From assembly GCA_036971475.1 (NCBI GenBank), contig JBAIZL010000001.1:153777544-153841543 (forward strand): a stretch of DNA of 64,000 nt, given 5' to 3'. Of the stretch, positions 21,113 through 35,366 are shown piece after piece (positions within the stretch are counted from its first letter, which is position 1; every line of letters starts with the position of its first letter). A program made the translations under genes and the position numbers. Source of the stretch: Prosapia bicincta. Lineage: Eukaryota > Arthropoda > Insecta > Hemiptera > Cercopidae. A model generated the notes under the pieces. It was not told the DNA's origin, made no database searches, and worked only from the letters and a program-made list of their open reading frames with translations.

Positions 21113-24100
21113 AAAAATGAAATACAATATTCTTGTTATTAGTGTTATCAGTGTTATTCAACCATATATATACTGTATACATTATGCGAAATGATGTTTT
21201 TTTTAAAAATAAAAGTATACAGGATATAATTTATGCAAGTTTTTTTAATCAGAATTTGTGGTTTCTGACACTTACCACTACATTTTTTTTGTTTAGAATT
21301 TATATGAACAGGACAAAACTATAAGATAAATAGTATTCCATTAAGTATTGTCACTATTCTATAAATTAAAACCCAACATTTTTATACTTTCCCTTTTTTC
21401 ATATTTATATAGTAAGTAGCAAAAATTAAAGCAAATCAATGTTAAATATGGCATCTTTCCTTATTATTTTACCCATCAATATAACTCACTTAATTTAGTT
21501 ATTTCTAACTAATTAATAGTAAACAAATTACAATATCAGCATGGTATAACAGAGCTAAAACCATTTTAAAAGAAAATAAGAAATTATTCAAACTTATGGA
21601 AAATAGCTAGGCTTAACAGTTTCAGTTATATACTGTTAAGAAAGCTTATCATGAATAGAAGCCTGATTAGGATTATTGGAATTATCAACTAAATATTTAT
21701 TGCATTGTATTGGAAGGCCAAATATTTGATGCAAATTTAAAAACTTTATGTAATATTTATAAAAAACAATGTACTGTACTTACATGTACTGACAGGACAT
21801 ATGTACAAATTCAGTAGGCTAGTTATACCAGTCATGTATTAGACATTATTATATAACTATATACTATACTACATTATATATTATATAAAATTCTCTTCTT
21901 GGCATATAAGAATACAATTTGTTTGTATAAACAATGGATTTCAGGTATATTCACTTTACCTGAATATAAATATTCGCTTCAAAATATATTGAATAACATT
22001 AAGGTACATCTAAAGCTAATGGAGACATTACTGTAATATTATTTAATTGAAAATCTATACTTCTGTTAAACAACTAACTTGAAAAACCAAAACGTAAAAA
22101 CTGTTTGAAATATCTTACAAATTACATATAAACTGTCAATGTCTCAACTCTCAAACATATTAATTAATTATCATTTGTAAACGCAATTAAACCCTTACAC
22201 AAGCTTAGTAAACAGTTTAAACCAAATATCTCAAAACCAAAGGCATATACTCTTCTGTCGTGAATAATTATACTAACTTGCAACTTAATTCATACCTCAG
22301 TTAACACAGGTGAGAACAGGAAGGTCATTTCATATATGATACCAAAAACACATTAACTCACTTTAACGTTGCATAACTTCTTATCTTCATAAATTAAAAC
22401 TAAATAAATATTTCAACAAACCTAAAAAATTATATACACTAAATAAGAGTAACAGACTTCACACAGCCAAATAATATACAATTTACAATATTTTTAAATT
22501 ACACTCAACAGACATATTCAACCTTAAACTAGAATACAATTCAAGTACGCTATTTTTCATTACTACCAATAAAATTTCGTCTAACCACCAAGTATATTTG
22601 TCCTACATTACCTTATCCATCAAAACCAAGAGATCTTGCTGTAAACCGAGAGCTTTTGCTGTTTTGGGAGAAACAACTGTTCTCTATGTAATATTAAAAG
22701 TAGATCACAATTTATAGGTAAGATTTATATATAACTTTCTTCCACAAAATCCATGAGGAAATAACAGAAAAATTGCAACAACTCTTCCAAATCCTCTTGT
22801 CTTGATTTACCATGAATAAACAAAGAGACATGGCATGTCAAAGTGAACAGTTCTTGACAAGTGATCTACTTTATTAAATAATTGGCCAGGATTTGAAAAA
22901 AAAATATTACATAAGTAGCCAGTTTGAGTTAAAAACAAAAGAAATGACATATACGGCCATATATGTAATTGAAGTAATGATTTATATTACAGTTATTTCC
23001 CATTCTGTAAATAATTTAGGAAAAAATGAGTTCAGGTATTGCTCAAGTTCAGTTAGAAGAAATATTATTTATGTATAAATGTTCTTTATTATCTGTTTTT
23101 CAGAATTAAAAAAAATATTACCTAAGTGGTTCCTTCAGGAGGAATTTTCTAATCTGAAAAACATGTAAATAAATAGGTTAGGCAGTATTTTGTTCTGTAT
23201 TTAAAAAAATGATTTAAATTAACTTTTATGTTCAAAAACAATTTTTAGTTCAAACATTTTAGTTATTGTTTTTATAATTGTTTAATTTCTTTACTGTTGA
23301 AAACCACCTAAACTGTACTTATCTCTTTCTTCAGGATGTGTGTGTGCTAGCAAAATTTGTCTTATTAATTTAAAACTAAATCACGTCACCATGTAAACAT
23401 GTGAGATGTGTGTGATGACCATTGATATGTGATATCTTGAATGTTTTCTGAGTCCTGTACTTACTGTAGCAAATTTCCTGCAGAAAGGAGAAAGCTCTTG
23501 GCTGTAGAAAATATAATAATTACAAGAAAAACACTCATTGTTTGTGATAGCCTACTGCAGTTCTCATTACATTCACAGGAATGCTTTCACCAAAACTTTC
23601 TCCATTGACTTCTTGGATTATTTTGTGTTGTTGTGATAATATCTAATTAGCATTAAAGTAGTAATGCTTTTAAAAAGTTTTCAGTTTATAGTTTGTGCAG
23701 TAAAAAAAAACATGTTTAAATCTGGGGAATATTGGGGAGATAACAGATCTAGTCGCATTAGGTGAGGTTCTTTGGTCCTATAACTAGACTGAAGCACTGT
23801 TACTTCTACACTATCACAAATTAGACGAATTAGTATATTTTTCATTCATTAATAAAAACTAACATTTAGAGCAGAACATTAAGTGCAAGATTAAAATTTT
23901 AAAATATTGAACATGTTTTAATAAATTCCTTTTGTATTTATAAAAAAAACATTATACAACATTTTAAACACTTTATTTTGTGAGTTTTTATGTGTGAGAG
24001 AGAAAAAGAGGGAGAGAGAAAGGGAAAGAGAGAGAGAGAGAGAGAGATTTTGTTTTAGCTCAATTTACCTATTACTGCTTACAAAAACTGTTGAAAGGGT

Positions 24101-27100
24101 AATGAATAATAGTTGCGATTAAGGGAATAACGTAGACTCCTTGTTCTTTGATTCACGAAAGAATCGTGGTGTACTGTATATATACAAACTCCTCTCTAAT
24201 ATATACCTATCTCTAACTTTAGAGAAGTCATAAGGAAGGTAATTACCACATGTCCCATCTAGGAGCAAGTTGAGGAAGTACAGTTTGAAGACAGGGATAT
24301 GATTATAAACTCTTTAATAGGCACTGCAGGTGTGATTTCAAGGTGCTATTTTCATCAATAAGATTACCAGTGGTGTAAACTGTCAATGTACCCTAGTATC
24401 TGTTATGCTGCCCTTACCTCTCTAATAGAGGGGATCATTTGAAAAAAAGATTTATATTTAATAATAAGCTTTCTATGAAAATTGAAATCCCAGCTCTGGT
24501 AGTTTAAACCAGATTTAGTTAAAATTCTTAATTTTGTGAAAGAGTATAATAATTGGTGTATAATAAATTAAAGATAAAGGTAACGGTAATTATTATTTCC
24601 TTAATAATTTATTCTTATATTTATAATGTATATTCATCATGACCATTCCTAAAAATATACCTCAATATGTGTCCAAAATAACAAACATTTATGTTGAATA
24701 TTAACTCCAATATTCATAATTTTCTGTCTGTGAAGAAGTATATACTAACACGCATATATAGCTGTGTTAAAAGAGTAAAATATTGCATTATTATATATTA
24801 TGTAAACTAAGTAAAGAAATCACAAAAAAGAAGTGATTCAGAAGAAATCATCAATGTAGCTAACAATGGCAGCAAAACAATTATACTATCATAATAATTT
24901 GAGTAGAATTAAAGTCAGACAAGTATTTTACCAGGCACATTATGAAGGGCCGGAGACTTGTTTCTGCTTTCACCCAGTGTGTCATGGTTTTTATTAAAAT
25001 CCCCCGTGTTCTCAATTCTTTGTCTGATTTATGTCTTGTATTTTTTTAAACTTATGTAAAACGGGCCAATAACAGCGACGTATTGATTATGTGGCGATAC
25101 CAAATCAACCATTTTCCTACCTTGTCGACTTTCAAATACTTTACTAATTTTAATTTACTCATACTATCAGATTTATTTATACTAATTTTAATTTCTCATA
25201 CTATCAGATTTATTTCAATAAAGATTAGAAACAAATACGAGTTTGTTCCCAAAATCTTTACAAAACATTTGATGCAAATTCTTTGAAGCATTGTTTTTTA
25301 AAGTAGAAAACAGCCGAACCACCAGAACACATCTAACCCTTATATCTCTCAAAAGTAAACGAAATTATATTGTTGAAACCGTAAACATATTTTTGAGACG
25401 TGTGTAGAACACAAGAAAACAAAAAATTCGAAAATAGAGTGTACATTGCCTGCACAATTTTAAAAATTGCCTTAGTTTTGGAAGACCCTTCGTACATGTT
25501 TTGGAAACCAAAGTATACGTGAAACATAGAATTTAGCTATTAATAATTTGACAATAACTAACAGGAAGCTTGTAATTTGGACGTCTTTAAAATGTAATCT
25601 TTTGAGACTTTTAACTTTTGTAAAAACCTTATTATCCATACACAAAGAAGAATGAATGAAATGTTGATTACTATCGGAGGCAATTACATTTACTATCCAT
25701 ACTTGATCAAAGGGAGGACCTGTTGTTTACCTGTTTTCACTGTGACATTTGAATTACTAGTAAAGGGGATCTATCACAATCAGTATTTTCTGTTTGGTTG
25801 TCATGGTTTAAAACATAAATGAAATGTATGGTCTGTTTGTACGTAATACTGTCAACGGTTTCATTTATTGTTTAAACATTGTTTAAAAATCGTAAATTTA
25901 TTTTACCGTTTTTATATTTGCAAATTTTTATTTGTTAGTTGATTGTTTAAAAGTTTTATTTTGTTAAATTTTATAGTAACGTCATGTATGTAGCCTATGT
26001 TAAGCAGTTGATTTATAAAATCTTGTATTTTTTAAAATATTGTATACTTGAATGACATATTTTCTCAGCAATTTTATTCTTTAAGTTTAATTTGCACTTG
26101 GAGAATTATTTAATTAGTGTATGCATATATTTACAACTAATTGACTGTTTTAACTACAGGAATAAAGAAACTGTTATCAGTTTCACAGATAGATTAGTCT
26201 TATATAATGTATTTTAATACAACTAAAGCGTTCTAGAAAGAAACCCCATTTTATCATATAAGAAACCTAAACCGATATACTGCATTTGCATTTAGGAAAA
26301 TAATTGCAATCTAGATACGTCTAAAGAAAAGTAAAAACCGCTCTAAATTTAAAACACATTTTCTTCCAGATTTGCAATTTTTGATACCAATATTTGAAAT
26401 TTAAAAGTTTTTAGAAATCAGTGCTTAAATTACTATGGTAGAATAAGTTTGTTCAATTTTGCTTTCAATTCAAACCCACTTAAGTTTGAGTTTGTTTCAA
26501 CCTAAAAACTTTGTGAAATACCTATAAACTTTAACATTATTAATACATGACCAGTTGTAACAATTTACATTTTGTTTAAATAAGATGGCTGTCGTGAGAG
26601 ATATCTCAACTTGGAACCCGACTCTGGAAGATGAAATAAAAATAATATATTTTGCATTGAAATGCGTGTCCATATTATAATTATAATTTTAATTACGTTA
26701 AATTTCAGTGCATTACTGTTTCGATTAAATAATGTTTATACGAATAATTAGTCATAGAATATAAGAAAAATCTGAATTCAGCATTGTGCGATAAAATTGG
26801 GCGATACGTGTCACAACATATCGTCTATGCTTTGGTGTTGTCAACTTGGAGAACTGTTCTGTGTAGAAAGGTAGTTTTAGAAAAATAAATGAGACATTTG
26901 GGGAATATAAAATAAAGATTTGCTGTTTTACAACATTGTCAGAAAAAGATATTCTAAATAATGAACTAATAAAGCACAACACTACAGGAACGTACACTAC
27001 ACTAATAGTAAAAAAAAAATTAGAACTAACTGCTGTCTGAACAGCAAAAAAATTATGTGTTTAAACTAATTTGAGAGCTTAAAAGACCTAGGAAGTGTTG

Positions 27101-27282
27101 TCGTAACAAGAGCTATGATTAGGAAATGATAATGGTGATAGGAACGGTAGAGGAGAAGAAATATTTCTGAATAAGTTTAGAAGAAAACCCAAGGTGCATT
27201 CAGCTAGCCAAAATTGTCACCTAGGAAGTATAACATAAAGAGAAACAACAACCTGGAAGGGGCTTTGACGTAATTATTAATT
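21113..27282. other. 6-kb AT-rich intronic/intergenic stretch
   Basis: No gene, transposon or structured RNA that I can support. A purine (GA)n tract lies at about 23997-24049. Open frames here are short and of low complexity. Inference: AGAP intron 1. Confidence 0.55.
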
Positions 27283-27478
27283 AAGCTAATTAAAACCTCT
27301 TAACCACAAGTAAAACCTTTTATTTAAATCCTTATGTACGTTTCAAATGCAAGGCAATCATCTTTGGAGGAAATAAAAAAATCCTCTGATTTACACTTTT
27401 ATATATTTTCCTTTGAAGATGATTGCTTTGCAACTGAAATGTATTTAAAAATAATTTATTTGTATTTAAGAGGTTTAT
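27283..27478. mobile_element. PLE-tail foldback with decayed hammerhead
   Basis: The arms share AGATGATTGC and GCAA...TGAAA in inverted orientation, between AACCTCTTAA and TTAAGAGGTT ends. The plus arm has TTGAAGA...GAAA and the minus arm AAAGATGA...GAAACGTAC, both with core substitutions. Confidence 0.6.
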
Positions 27479-27499
27479 TTATGTAAATTGAAAAGAAAT

Positions 27500-27763
27500 A
27501 TGACATGTTCATCATACAAATTATGTAGGATTCAAGTTGGCGGAGCTGGTGAAAATGAAGTAGTTTGATACAATTCATGAAATGAATTGAAATTGATCAG
27601 GACTTTGTCCCAGATCTAGCTATCTTGTTATACTATTAGAAGGTAAGAAGTTAGACAACATAAAGTTAAATGATACGACATGTTCATCATACACATTAAG
27701 AAGGATTCAAGTTGGGGGAGCTGGTGAAAATGAAATAGTTTGACACAATTCATGAAATGAATG
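27500..27763. repeat. Direct duplication of about 88 bp, 175 bp apart
   Basis: TATGACATGTTCATCATACA ... ATTCATGAAATGAAT occurs at about 27500-27588 and 27675-27763, about 90% identical. A (TA)n of about 17 bp follows the second copy. Confidence 0.75.
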
Positions 27764-29403
27764 TATATATATATATATATATTCTACATATTTTCTAAAC
27801 ATGGCCACTATGAAACCTAGTATTTACAAGCTATGGCAAATACAATACAATTTCTTGCTGCCCATTCTACTCTTTTAAAAAAGTGTTTTCAATTAACTCT
27901 AAAGAGAAATTACATGTACAATAAACAATTGAAATATATAGTGGGAGGTTGTGGAAATTAAACTACCTAACTGAATAATTATTTTTAATTACAAATTTGA
28001 AAGAAACAATTCGTTGTTTTAGGTAGTAATAGTAGAATTATTAAAAATAAAAATTTATTGCAATTAAAATAACTAAGTTTGAAAGTAGACGTTGCGTTCA
28101 ACTTTGGGGGATGTAGACGAAGAAACGTTGATACCAACTCAGCCTGCCTATTCCTTGAACATTACACACTCAAGTTTAACCTAAATTCCATGACTCATTT
28201 CAGGTCAGCCAATGTGGCCACATCTTCAGCCACTTATTTTGTAACTGAATCCTACGTTTAAATTTACATTTGATTTATTGTTGAGTGAGAAATAGCAATT
28301 AACATAAATTGGAATTGCAAAGTTGGTATTGAACAAACATGAGGGGTATTTTGGTGCTTTGGCAGGAATGTTAATTACATGTCAGGAACAGCTGTTAAAT
28401 TAACAATCTAGTTGTTTGCGAAGTTATAAAATTTCTCTCTTGGAATTTATAGGCATGGATATCTAATCATGTATTGATATTTTGGTTAGTAGATAACTTG
28501 AAGTTGAGGGATGTATAAAAAAAATTTCTTGCAATTTTCATTAACAAACTGATAAATAGAAAATTGTCATTTACTTGTGTACGCGTGGGCGTGTGCCTCT
28601 GTTCTCTTCCTGGCTTAGCACTGCCGGATTATTTAATTGGATAATTCATTATACCTCCAATAATTTAGTTCTCGTGTATTTGGCTTGTTTAGTTACATCA
28701 ACCAGAAATGATGAGGGTATGCCACTGTCACAGTAACCGTGTCGACAATACTAATAAAAGTAACGCTGTGCGAATATTGACAGAAATATGTAACAAGTAA
28801 CATAAACCCAAATTTTCTGACGTTAATTCCTACTTAGGTCAACAAAGAAAAAAAACATTTGGCTTTTTTATGAAATCATTTGTGAACACTTGTTTAAGCC
28901 AAATGAGAAGAAATAACTATATTGCATACCTTGCCCCTTTTGTGAAAAGTTTTTCTACATATATTATTATGAAACTAAAATAATTCATTAGATTGAATTA
29001 ATATTTGAAAAAAAACTATTAACTTAAAGTGTCATCCACTTCAAGCTTAAAAAAATGTATTTGAACATAAGTGGATGAATAACAAGTATTTTATTAACAA
29101 TTGAAAATTTGGACAAGATATATATAGAGAGCGTAAACAGAAGGAATTGAAAAACCAGCTTTATCATAAAAAGTGTTTTTACCAAGATTATTTCTCTTAG
29201 GTTATTAAATAATATTCTTATAGGTAATGATATGATAAATTTAAGTGCATTACTTTAACTAAAAATCTTTAAGAAACCATTACATGTAAATAGAAGGAGA
29301 AAGAGTCTGATTTTTTTTAAAATCAAAGGTTATTTATAATAACATTGGCTTACAAATCGTAGGGCGACTTTATTTTCGTAAAATTGACACACTGTATGTA
29401 ATA
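27764..29403. other. AT-rich sequence with one decayed PLE tail
   Basis: No gene. At about 28195-28233, minus strand, CTGAAGA, a stem-like GTGGCC...GGCT and GAAA recall a PLE hammerhead tail, but stems I and III do not close convincingly. Confidence 0.45.

Positions 29404-29467
<64 letters not shown>
29404..29467. repeat. (TA)n microsatellite, left of a MITE
   Basis: A TA run of about 60 bp, interrupted by insertion of the hAT MITE; the other half continues at 30220-30273. Confidence 0.9.
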
Positions 29468-29468
<1 letters not shown>

Positions 29469-30216
29469 AGGGATGGGCTGATTCCGATTCTCGATTCCAG
29501 GAATCGTCGATTCTAGGTGGTATCGAGGAATCGTCGATACTCGATTCTTCATCATAAAAGTGTCGATTCCGATTTCTATTTTGTTAACTATTAAAATATG
29601 CGTGTGGAGTAATTTATTACCAAACAAAATTTATTACCAAAATTTATTATATTTGTGTGGAAAAATAATTAATTACTAACTATGCCTTATTTATGTATTA
29701 GTTGATTTGAATGAATTAAATGATTAAAGTAAACGAAAATATTATTATTAATGAAGCAACAGCAATCAAGATCGTAACCATTTCTGGTCGTTTGACAGGG
29801 CTCGTCTCTCTCTCTCTCTCTCTCTCTCTCCCTCTCTCTCTCACTAAATGTCAGAACAAAACACAAAAAATTACAGTAAAAACTCGATTAACCGTCACCG
29901 TCGGAACCGTGGCCATGACGGTTGAGCGAATAGACGGATAACAGAAACACTGTATTATTCCTCCGAAACTTAACCTTAATAAATTATATTATAGACAGAT
30001 ATCACTCTCACGGTTGAAGGTTTTGTGTAGCCTATTACATTAAAATAGAACTTTTAAAAGGTTTTGCCATATGACCAAGATGTTAACTAAATTAATTATT
30101 AGAGAACTAGCATGTAAGCTAATATAACTTGAAAGAATCGAGAATCGACTAAAGAATCGAGAATCGAAAGGAAAATTTTAGAATCGGAATCGAAAATTTT
30201 AGGAATCGACCCATCC

Positions 30217-30219
<3 letters not shown>
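29468..30219. mobile_element. hAT-type MITE inserted into (TA)n
   Basis: Left end TAGGGATGGGCTGATTCCGA; right end inward on the minus strand TAGGGATGGGTCGATTCCTA. Both subterminal regions are packed with GATTC/GAATC repeats (for example GAATCGTCGATTCTAGG and AGAATCGAGAATCGAC), typical of transposase-binding arrays in hAT elements. The 8-bp flanks (ATATATTT / ATATATAT) are compatible with a target duplication but uninformative in a TA tract. No transposase frame; a (CT)n tract lies at about 29804-29842. Confidence 0.75.
29874..29952. mobile_element. 79-bp pogo/Tigger-like micro-MITE nested in the hAT MITE
   Basis: CAGTAAAAACTCGATTAACC on the left and, inward from the right, CAGTGTTTCTGTTATCCG form imperfect inverted ends starting CAGT and flanked by TA on both sides. 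The interior CCGTCACC...GACGGTTGAGCG continues the symmetry. Compare the larger CAGTAAACTCCC element at 56689. Confidence 0.6.

Positions 30220-30273
<54 letters not shown>
30220..30273. repeat. (TA)n microsatellite, right of the MITE
   Basis: Continuation of the TA tract split by the MITE. Confidence 0.9.
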
Positions 30274-30275
<2 letters not shown>

Positions 30276-32940
30276 CAAATATTATATTAATTTTTGGAGT
30301 TTTCCATGTAAAAAGTGTATGTTTTTTTATTTATTAATTTGCTTTATAAGAAAAATACAAAGAAGAAAACAAAGAAAAATCAAATAACTATATACAAATT
30401 TCAAACTTACAACAACAAAGCCAAAGTATACAATTATTTTTAATAAAAGAAACTGAAATAAAAAACAAAGTACAAATATTTTTACAAATTAGAAATCAGT
30501 TCAATAATCATATTATAAACATTACTGTAAAAATTAAGAATATTAATCAGAAAGCCATCCTAAGCGGAACTGATGAAATTATCAATAAACTGTGATAAAA
30601 TAGTGTTGAAGTTACCTCACTGGCATCCGACGAAATCAGTCTCGGAGAAGGAGAAGTAATCATGTTAAATTATTCAATGAACACCATTTTGCAAAGTCTT
30701 AAAAATACTTTTCACCTTTTTTAATATTAAAAAAATTGTTTTTAATATTTTCTACGCAGTAAGGGGTGCGATTATAACAAGGCTATTAATATTTCTGAGA
30801 AAAGCCTAACCAATTAACAATGGAAATAAACAGTGCCTTCAAGTTTAAAATGTTTCTGCTTCTATTTAGGTTGGGAATTGAATGGCGAAGAATAATAAGA
30901 AAGCACTCGAGCTTTCACCTGCTACCTGTCACATGGCCTGACCTTGTATCTTGCTCGTACAGCTCTTCTCATAAACCTGTATTCATAGCCTGTAAACATC
31001 TTCATCTTATTATATTTTCTAAACTTCCTTTTCTAACTATTAACTTTCAATTTCGATTTAACGGAATTATATCATCTGATGTATGATTTTGAAAATTTAA
31101 TTCCATTTAGTTACATTTTTGGTATTAACCACGAAGTAATATTTGTTCATCTTGCTTTATCTTTTTATGAAATGTTGCCAGTAGTTCTGTACTACCATTG
31201 TCTAGTGTTTTCCCTTTTGTTTCCTCGGTCACTTTACAAAATACACTCTGTTCACGTTTTTAAAACCTTTTGTGGTTCTCAACCTAATACGATTATTATA
31301 TAACAAAATTTGCATGCTTTGAAATGGTATTTATATGTTTTTATTTTAATTGGTACTTCTCTTTATTTTCAACTGCAATTAAGTAACACAATACAGTGAT
31401 GTTTTAATAGCCATAAGTAAATATCGGTTGCATACAACAGCCCTCAGAGAAGATGAACAAATCTGTATTCCACATAAGACGTTATTTATCAGTTTAGGAG
31501 AACCTGTGTTTAAACTTATCAAGTGACAAATTGACGAATAAATGCGTATCGAACAAGTTTAAAATATTTGAAAACTTTGACCAGTTTTGTTAATTCATGT
31601 CTTAAAATATTCCAGAATATAATATCGAATACGTGAACAAATCATTATACACCAAAAGCAGACCGTCTGTGTTTTATCGTGTAAGGTTGGTACGTCCTTT
31701 CCACTTGATGATAAAAGCAATTGTCTGTGTTTAAAAACATCTGCACTTGCGTTCCTTCACGCGTCTGACTGCGCCTACACGCACACGCGCTCATACAGAT
31801 AGGTCGAGGCAATTACTCTCTTTGGGAACAATAGCCGGAGCCTACTTTTCTGTGTTATGGGTTTGTTCCACTTATGACTAGGACATGTTTTTATGCTTAG
31901 TCAGAACTAAACGCTTCATCTGCACTTGAATAGAATAACCTGACTTTATTGTTAATGATGGATGCTATTTCGTAACTAAGATTTTTTATTGGTATTGATA
32001 AGTTAATCTATTAAAGTACCGAGTAGCAGATAGATATCTCTTTTCGCCCCGGTTGTGGTGCAGGTCTACTTCGGCTCTGCCGTGTACTACTACTCCGCGT
32101 CGTCCTCGTCAGACCGAGCCGTTTAATGAAACGATGAAAGTTAAAAAATATTTTGTATTATGTACAAAATAATTTTCGTATCTGTTTATATTCAGGTAAA
32201 ATGCATTTTTGATGAAAAAATGCCAAATTCCCTGTGATTTTTAGTTAAAAGTATAGCTTAAAATTTCATTTCCAGGTCTTTACTTTTGAAAATTTTCCGC
32301 CCGAAACCACCTCATGTTTTTCTGCCACTGTGCCCCCCCCCGAAAGTCTATCCGGGAGCCGGTCCCCTTGCTTTAGTGTCAAATCCTAATATTTGGAGAC
32401 TATCATTGTTGGAGATTTGGATTCTTTGCAAGGGCGTGTTCGCGACTCCCACCCACCAACAGCTGTATACATTTTAATCGCGCATAAAATTAATAAATAA
32501 AAGACTAAAAAGTAGTTAGAAAAATATGTAGAATATTGCTTTATAAATTTCTATTCAACTACATACATTAGTGTATGAAGAATTGAACATATTTTATTAA
32601 GAGGTTGTGATCGTCTAAAAATACAACAAACTTGTACAATCATCAACTTGTTATTTGAGAACAATTTTTTTTCTCATGACACGTAATACCTGCGTAACTT
32701 TCCCGCTCAAAAGAAGAAAGAGTTCATGGGAACTTTCCCCGAAGAAGACGAATATTATCAATAGCAGTCACGGCCTACCTACAAAGTAGATTCTACGTAG
32801 ATAGGCTTTTAAAGGACTTTTCCTTGTGTTAAATGTATATAGAACATTGCGGTAGAAAAAGTAACTTCTCTTATAAAGGAGAGGAGTTATAGTTTTAAAC
32901 AAAGAGAATATATACGTTATTTTAATTCTTCAGCGAGAGG

Positions 32941-32942
<2 letters not shown>
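30274..32942. other. Non-coding stretch with a GC-rich island at 32038-32130
   Basis: No gene established. At 32038-32130 an unusually GC-rich patch reads one plus frame LFAPVVVQVYFGSAVYYYSA then a Ser run to TAA, with G/C at most third codon positions. A C run and GC-richer sequence follow at 32330-32460. This could be a short exon or chance. Confidence 0.35.
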
Positions 32943-33023
<81 letters not shown>

Positions 33024-33048
33024 ACGCACGCGCGCGCTCGCACGCACG

Positions 33049-33095
<47 letters not shown>

Positions 33096-33152
33096 TCACT
33101 CACTCACTCACTCACTCACTCACTCACTCACTCACTCACACACAACACACGC

Positions 33153-33202
<50 letters not shown>
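32943..33202. repeat. Compound microsatellite (CA)n-(CG/CA)n-(CACT)n-(TA)n-(TG)n
   Basis: Successive pure tracts: (CA)n 32943-33013, mixed CGCACG to about 33055, (CA)n to 33090, (CACT)n about 33091-33138, (TA)n 33158-33186, (TG)n to 33202. Open frames through it are low-complexity artefacts. Confidence 0.95.
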
Positions 33203-33790
33203 ATGTATTCGTTTATGTTTATTCAGAATATGGAAAGTTTTGGTGGTATACCAGCATTTTGTGACCTGTGGTGCAGGTTGGGGGAACAGAGGTGTATTGT
33301 TCCCCTGTTTAACCTGACTGATAGGCTATATTATTCACAGTTAATGAGGGTAATATCAGAATTGTATACGATAGAAGTGTAGTGAAGCAGATGGCTGACC
33401 GCTTATTTATTATCAGTTTAAAAACTGATTGCATGGCATAGTAAATCAGTGCGTGTGCGTGCGCGTGCGTTAAAAGCAGAGATACACGTTTCCTACATTA
33501 ATGGCACCTAATTACGGGATAATTAACACTGTAACTCCCAGTTCACAGTTCAACATCATGTTAACAAGTACACTTGCGTCATAAATCGAATTTATGTTAG
33601 ATAGTTTGTGCGTTAGTTTCTACAGTATCTAACTTTGGCCATAGTTTAGGATAGTTTTAATATCAGATGAGTTTTAGTGCTTTATAATATGTTGTATATC
33701 TTTGTTTCGGGAGATTTATTTCGCCATCTTTAACTGTTCAATCGTTTTCTTTTAAATCTATAATTTATTCTTTAATTACACTTTTTTGTA
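33203..33790. other. Non-coding sequence
   Basis: No gene or repeat seen. Confidence 0.6.
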
Positions 33791-34127
33791 TTAACTTGGC
33801 AAAAACCACTAATTATTGACTAATTCAGCAGACGCGTTTCTTGCTAGGTCAGCGCATTAATCAATGCTGTGAGTTACTGACACAGTAGAAAACTATGAGA
33901 TATATAAACACCATAAATACTATCCACAACACATTCTAAATGACAAAAACACACTCACAATCAAACACTATATTTGAGCATATAATTAACAACTACTCTA
34001 TGAACAATAACACAACACACCTGAGCAACATCCTTGTGAGTAATTCACAGTATTGAAAAATGCGTTGACCTAGCGCGAAACGCGTCTGCTGAATAAATTA
34101 ATAAGTATTGGTTTTTTGCCAAGTTAA
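33791..34127. mobile_element. PLE-tail foldback enclosing an endonuclease fragment
   Basis: The outer arms TTAACTTGGCAAAAACCACT and CCAAGTTAA enclose inverted AGCAGACGCGTTTC / GAAACGCGTCTGCT. The middle (about 33893-34030) still encodes plus-strand YEIYKHHKYYPQHILNDKNT, the end of a PLE GIY-YIG protein. The same tail occurs at 16444-16615. Confidence 0.75.
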
Positions 34128-35366
34128 TATAAAAAAGTGAAATTTATACAAAAAACCTCTTCAAGACAAAAAACTGCAAGTTTTATTCTTTAATGTATGT
34201 ATTTTTTAAATTATTGATTGTATACATTTTATATAGTTATCTGTAGTGTAGCTTGTATCTAACTTTTGTGCAGCCAACAGATATTCAGCCACTTGATGTG
34301 TTTTATTGTCAGTGACGATCAACGATACTTTTATGTTTAAACCTAACAAATTAACAGCTTTCTGACCTTATAATTTAAGTAAATGAATGAAAATGAGATC
34401 TCCGTATCTGTAGAACGAGTATCATCTGTATAAACTACAACAGTGTTGGCTAGTGAAGTAGAACACGTTTTGCTCATGTTGTGCTCCGCCTGTGGGAGGG
34501 TTACTCCATTTAACGTACTTTATAACTGCAACTTAGAAGACTCCATTTTTTTGGAAAAGTGACCTTCCACGGGCCATATCTAAAGAGAGTAATTATATCT
34601 GAGGTGACGCAACTTTTATATAAACTGCAGCAAACATATGCGTAGTTATGTGTACCTAGATTTGTGTCACGTGCTCATTACTTTCAATTTAATAATGTAC
34701 AACATCTCTTTGATCTGAAATAGAAAAATAAGTTACGATACAATAGATATAGTTCTTAGGATGAATAACTAAATAGTCAAGATTTTAAATAGTTACTAAT
34801 TATATATATTTAACTGGGCATCTTGGCAGAGAATGGTCTGTAGGATCTTTTCTACACCTCAGGCTTGGATCCAATTCGACCGGGGAAAAATAAGAAAATA
34901 AACTCTAAATAAAAGCCCATACCGGATTACATCATATTACGTATACATGCATTCAATTAATAAATACTAAAGGGCTCTGGAACAAGGAGAGTGCGGTAGT
35001 ATCGTATAGAGTTGTCTCCAGAAACATGTATAGTTTTATTGCTCCAGATCTTAGACTTATCTGCCCCTTATTCTGAATATATCGGTCTCTAACTTGGACT
35101 CAGGTTTACTGTTGAATAAAAATAAATATATAACAATTCTTTAACAATTACCTTACAATCTTATTAAAAAAAAAAAAAAAAACTATTCAGTATCCAACAT
35201 GAATTATGAGGTTGCTGAAGACTGATTCTACAACTAATTCAGTATAATTTATATAATATTATAAATTGCTTGACCTGAATTTCCGGCAATCATGTCTCAC
35301 TTTGTATGGATTTACTTTACTTACTAGGATTTATATATTTTTACTCCTACTGTATGCGACGGACCT
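34128..35366. other. AT-rich non-coding sequence
   Basis: No gene. A poly(A)-like run lies at about 35165-35181. Confidence 0.6.

Noticed and set aside
30820..31303. 88- and 74-codon plus-strand frames
   Set aside because: Hydrophobic AT-driven composition, no homology recognised and no splice context.
32917..33099. Cys-Val repeat protein and other frames over microsatellites
   Set aside because: Pure dinucleotide tracts translated; the same applies to frames through (TA)n at 5762, 29370 and 51031.
34815..34885. tRNA-like sequence (TTGGCAGAGAATGG ... CCAATTCGACC)
   Set aside because: No cloverleaf pairing and a poor B box; likely chance.
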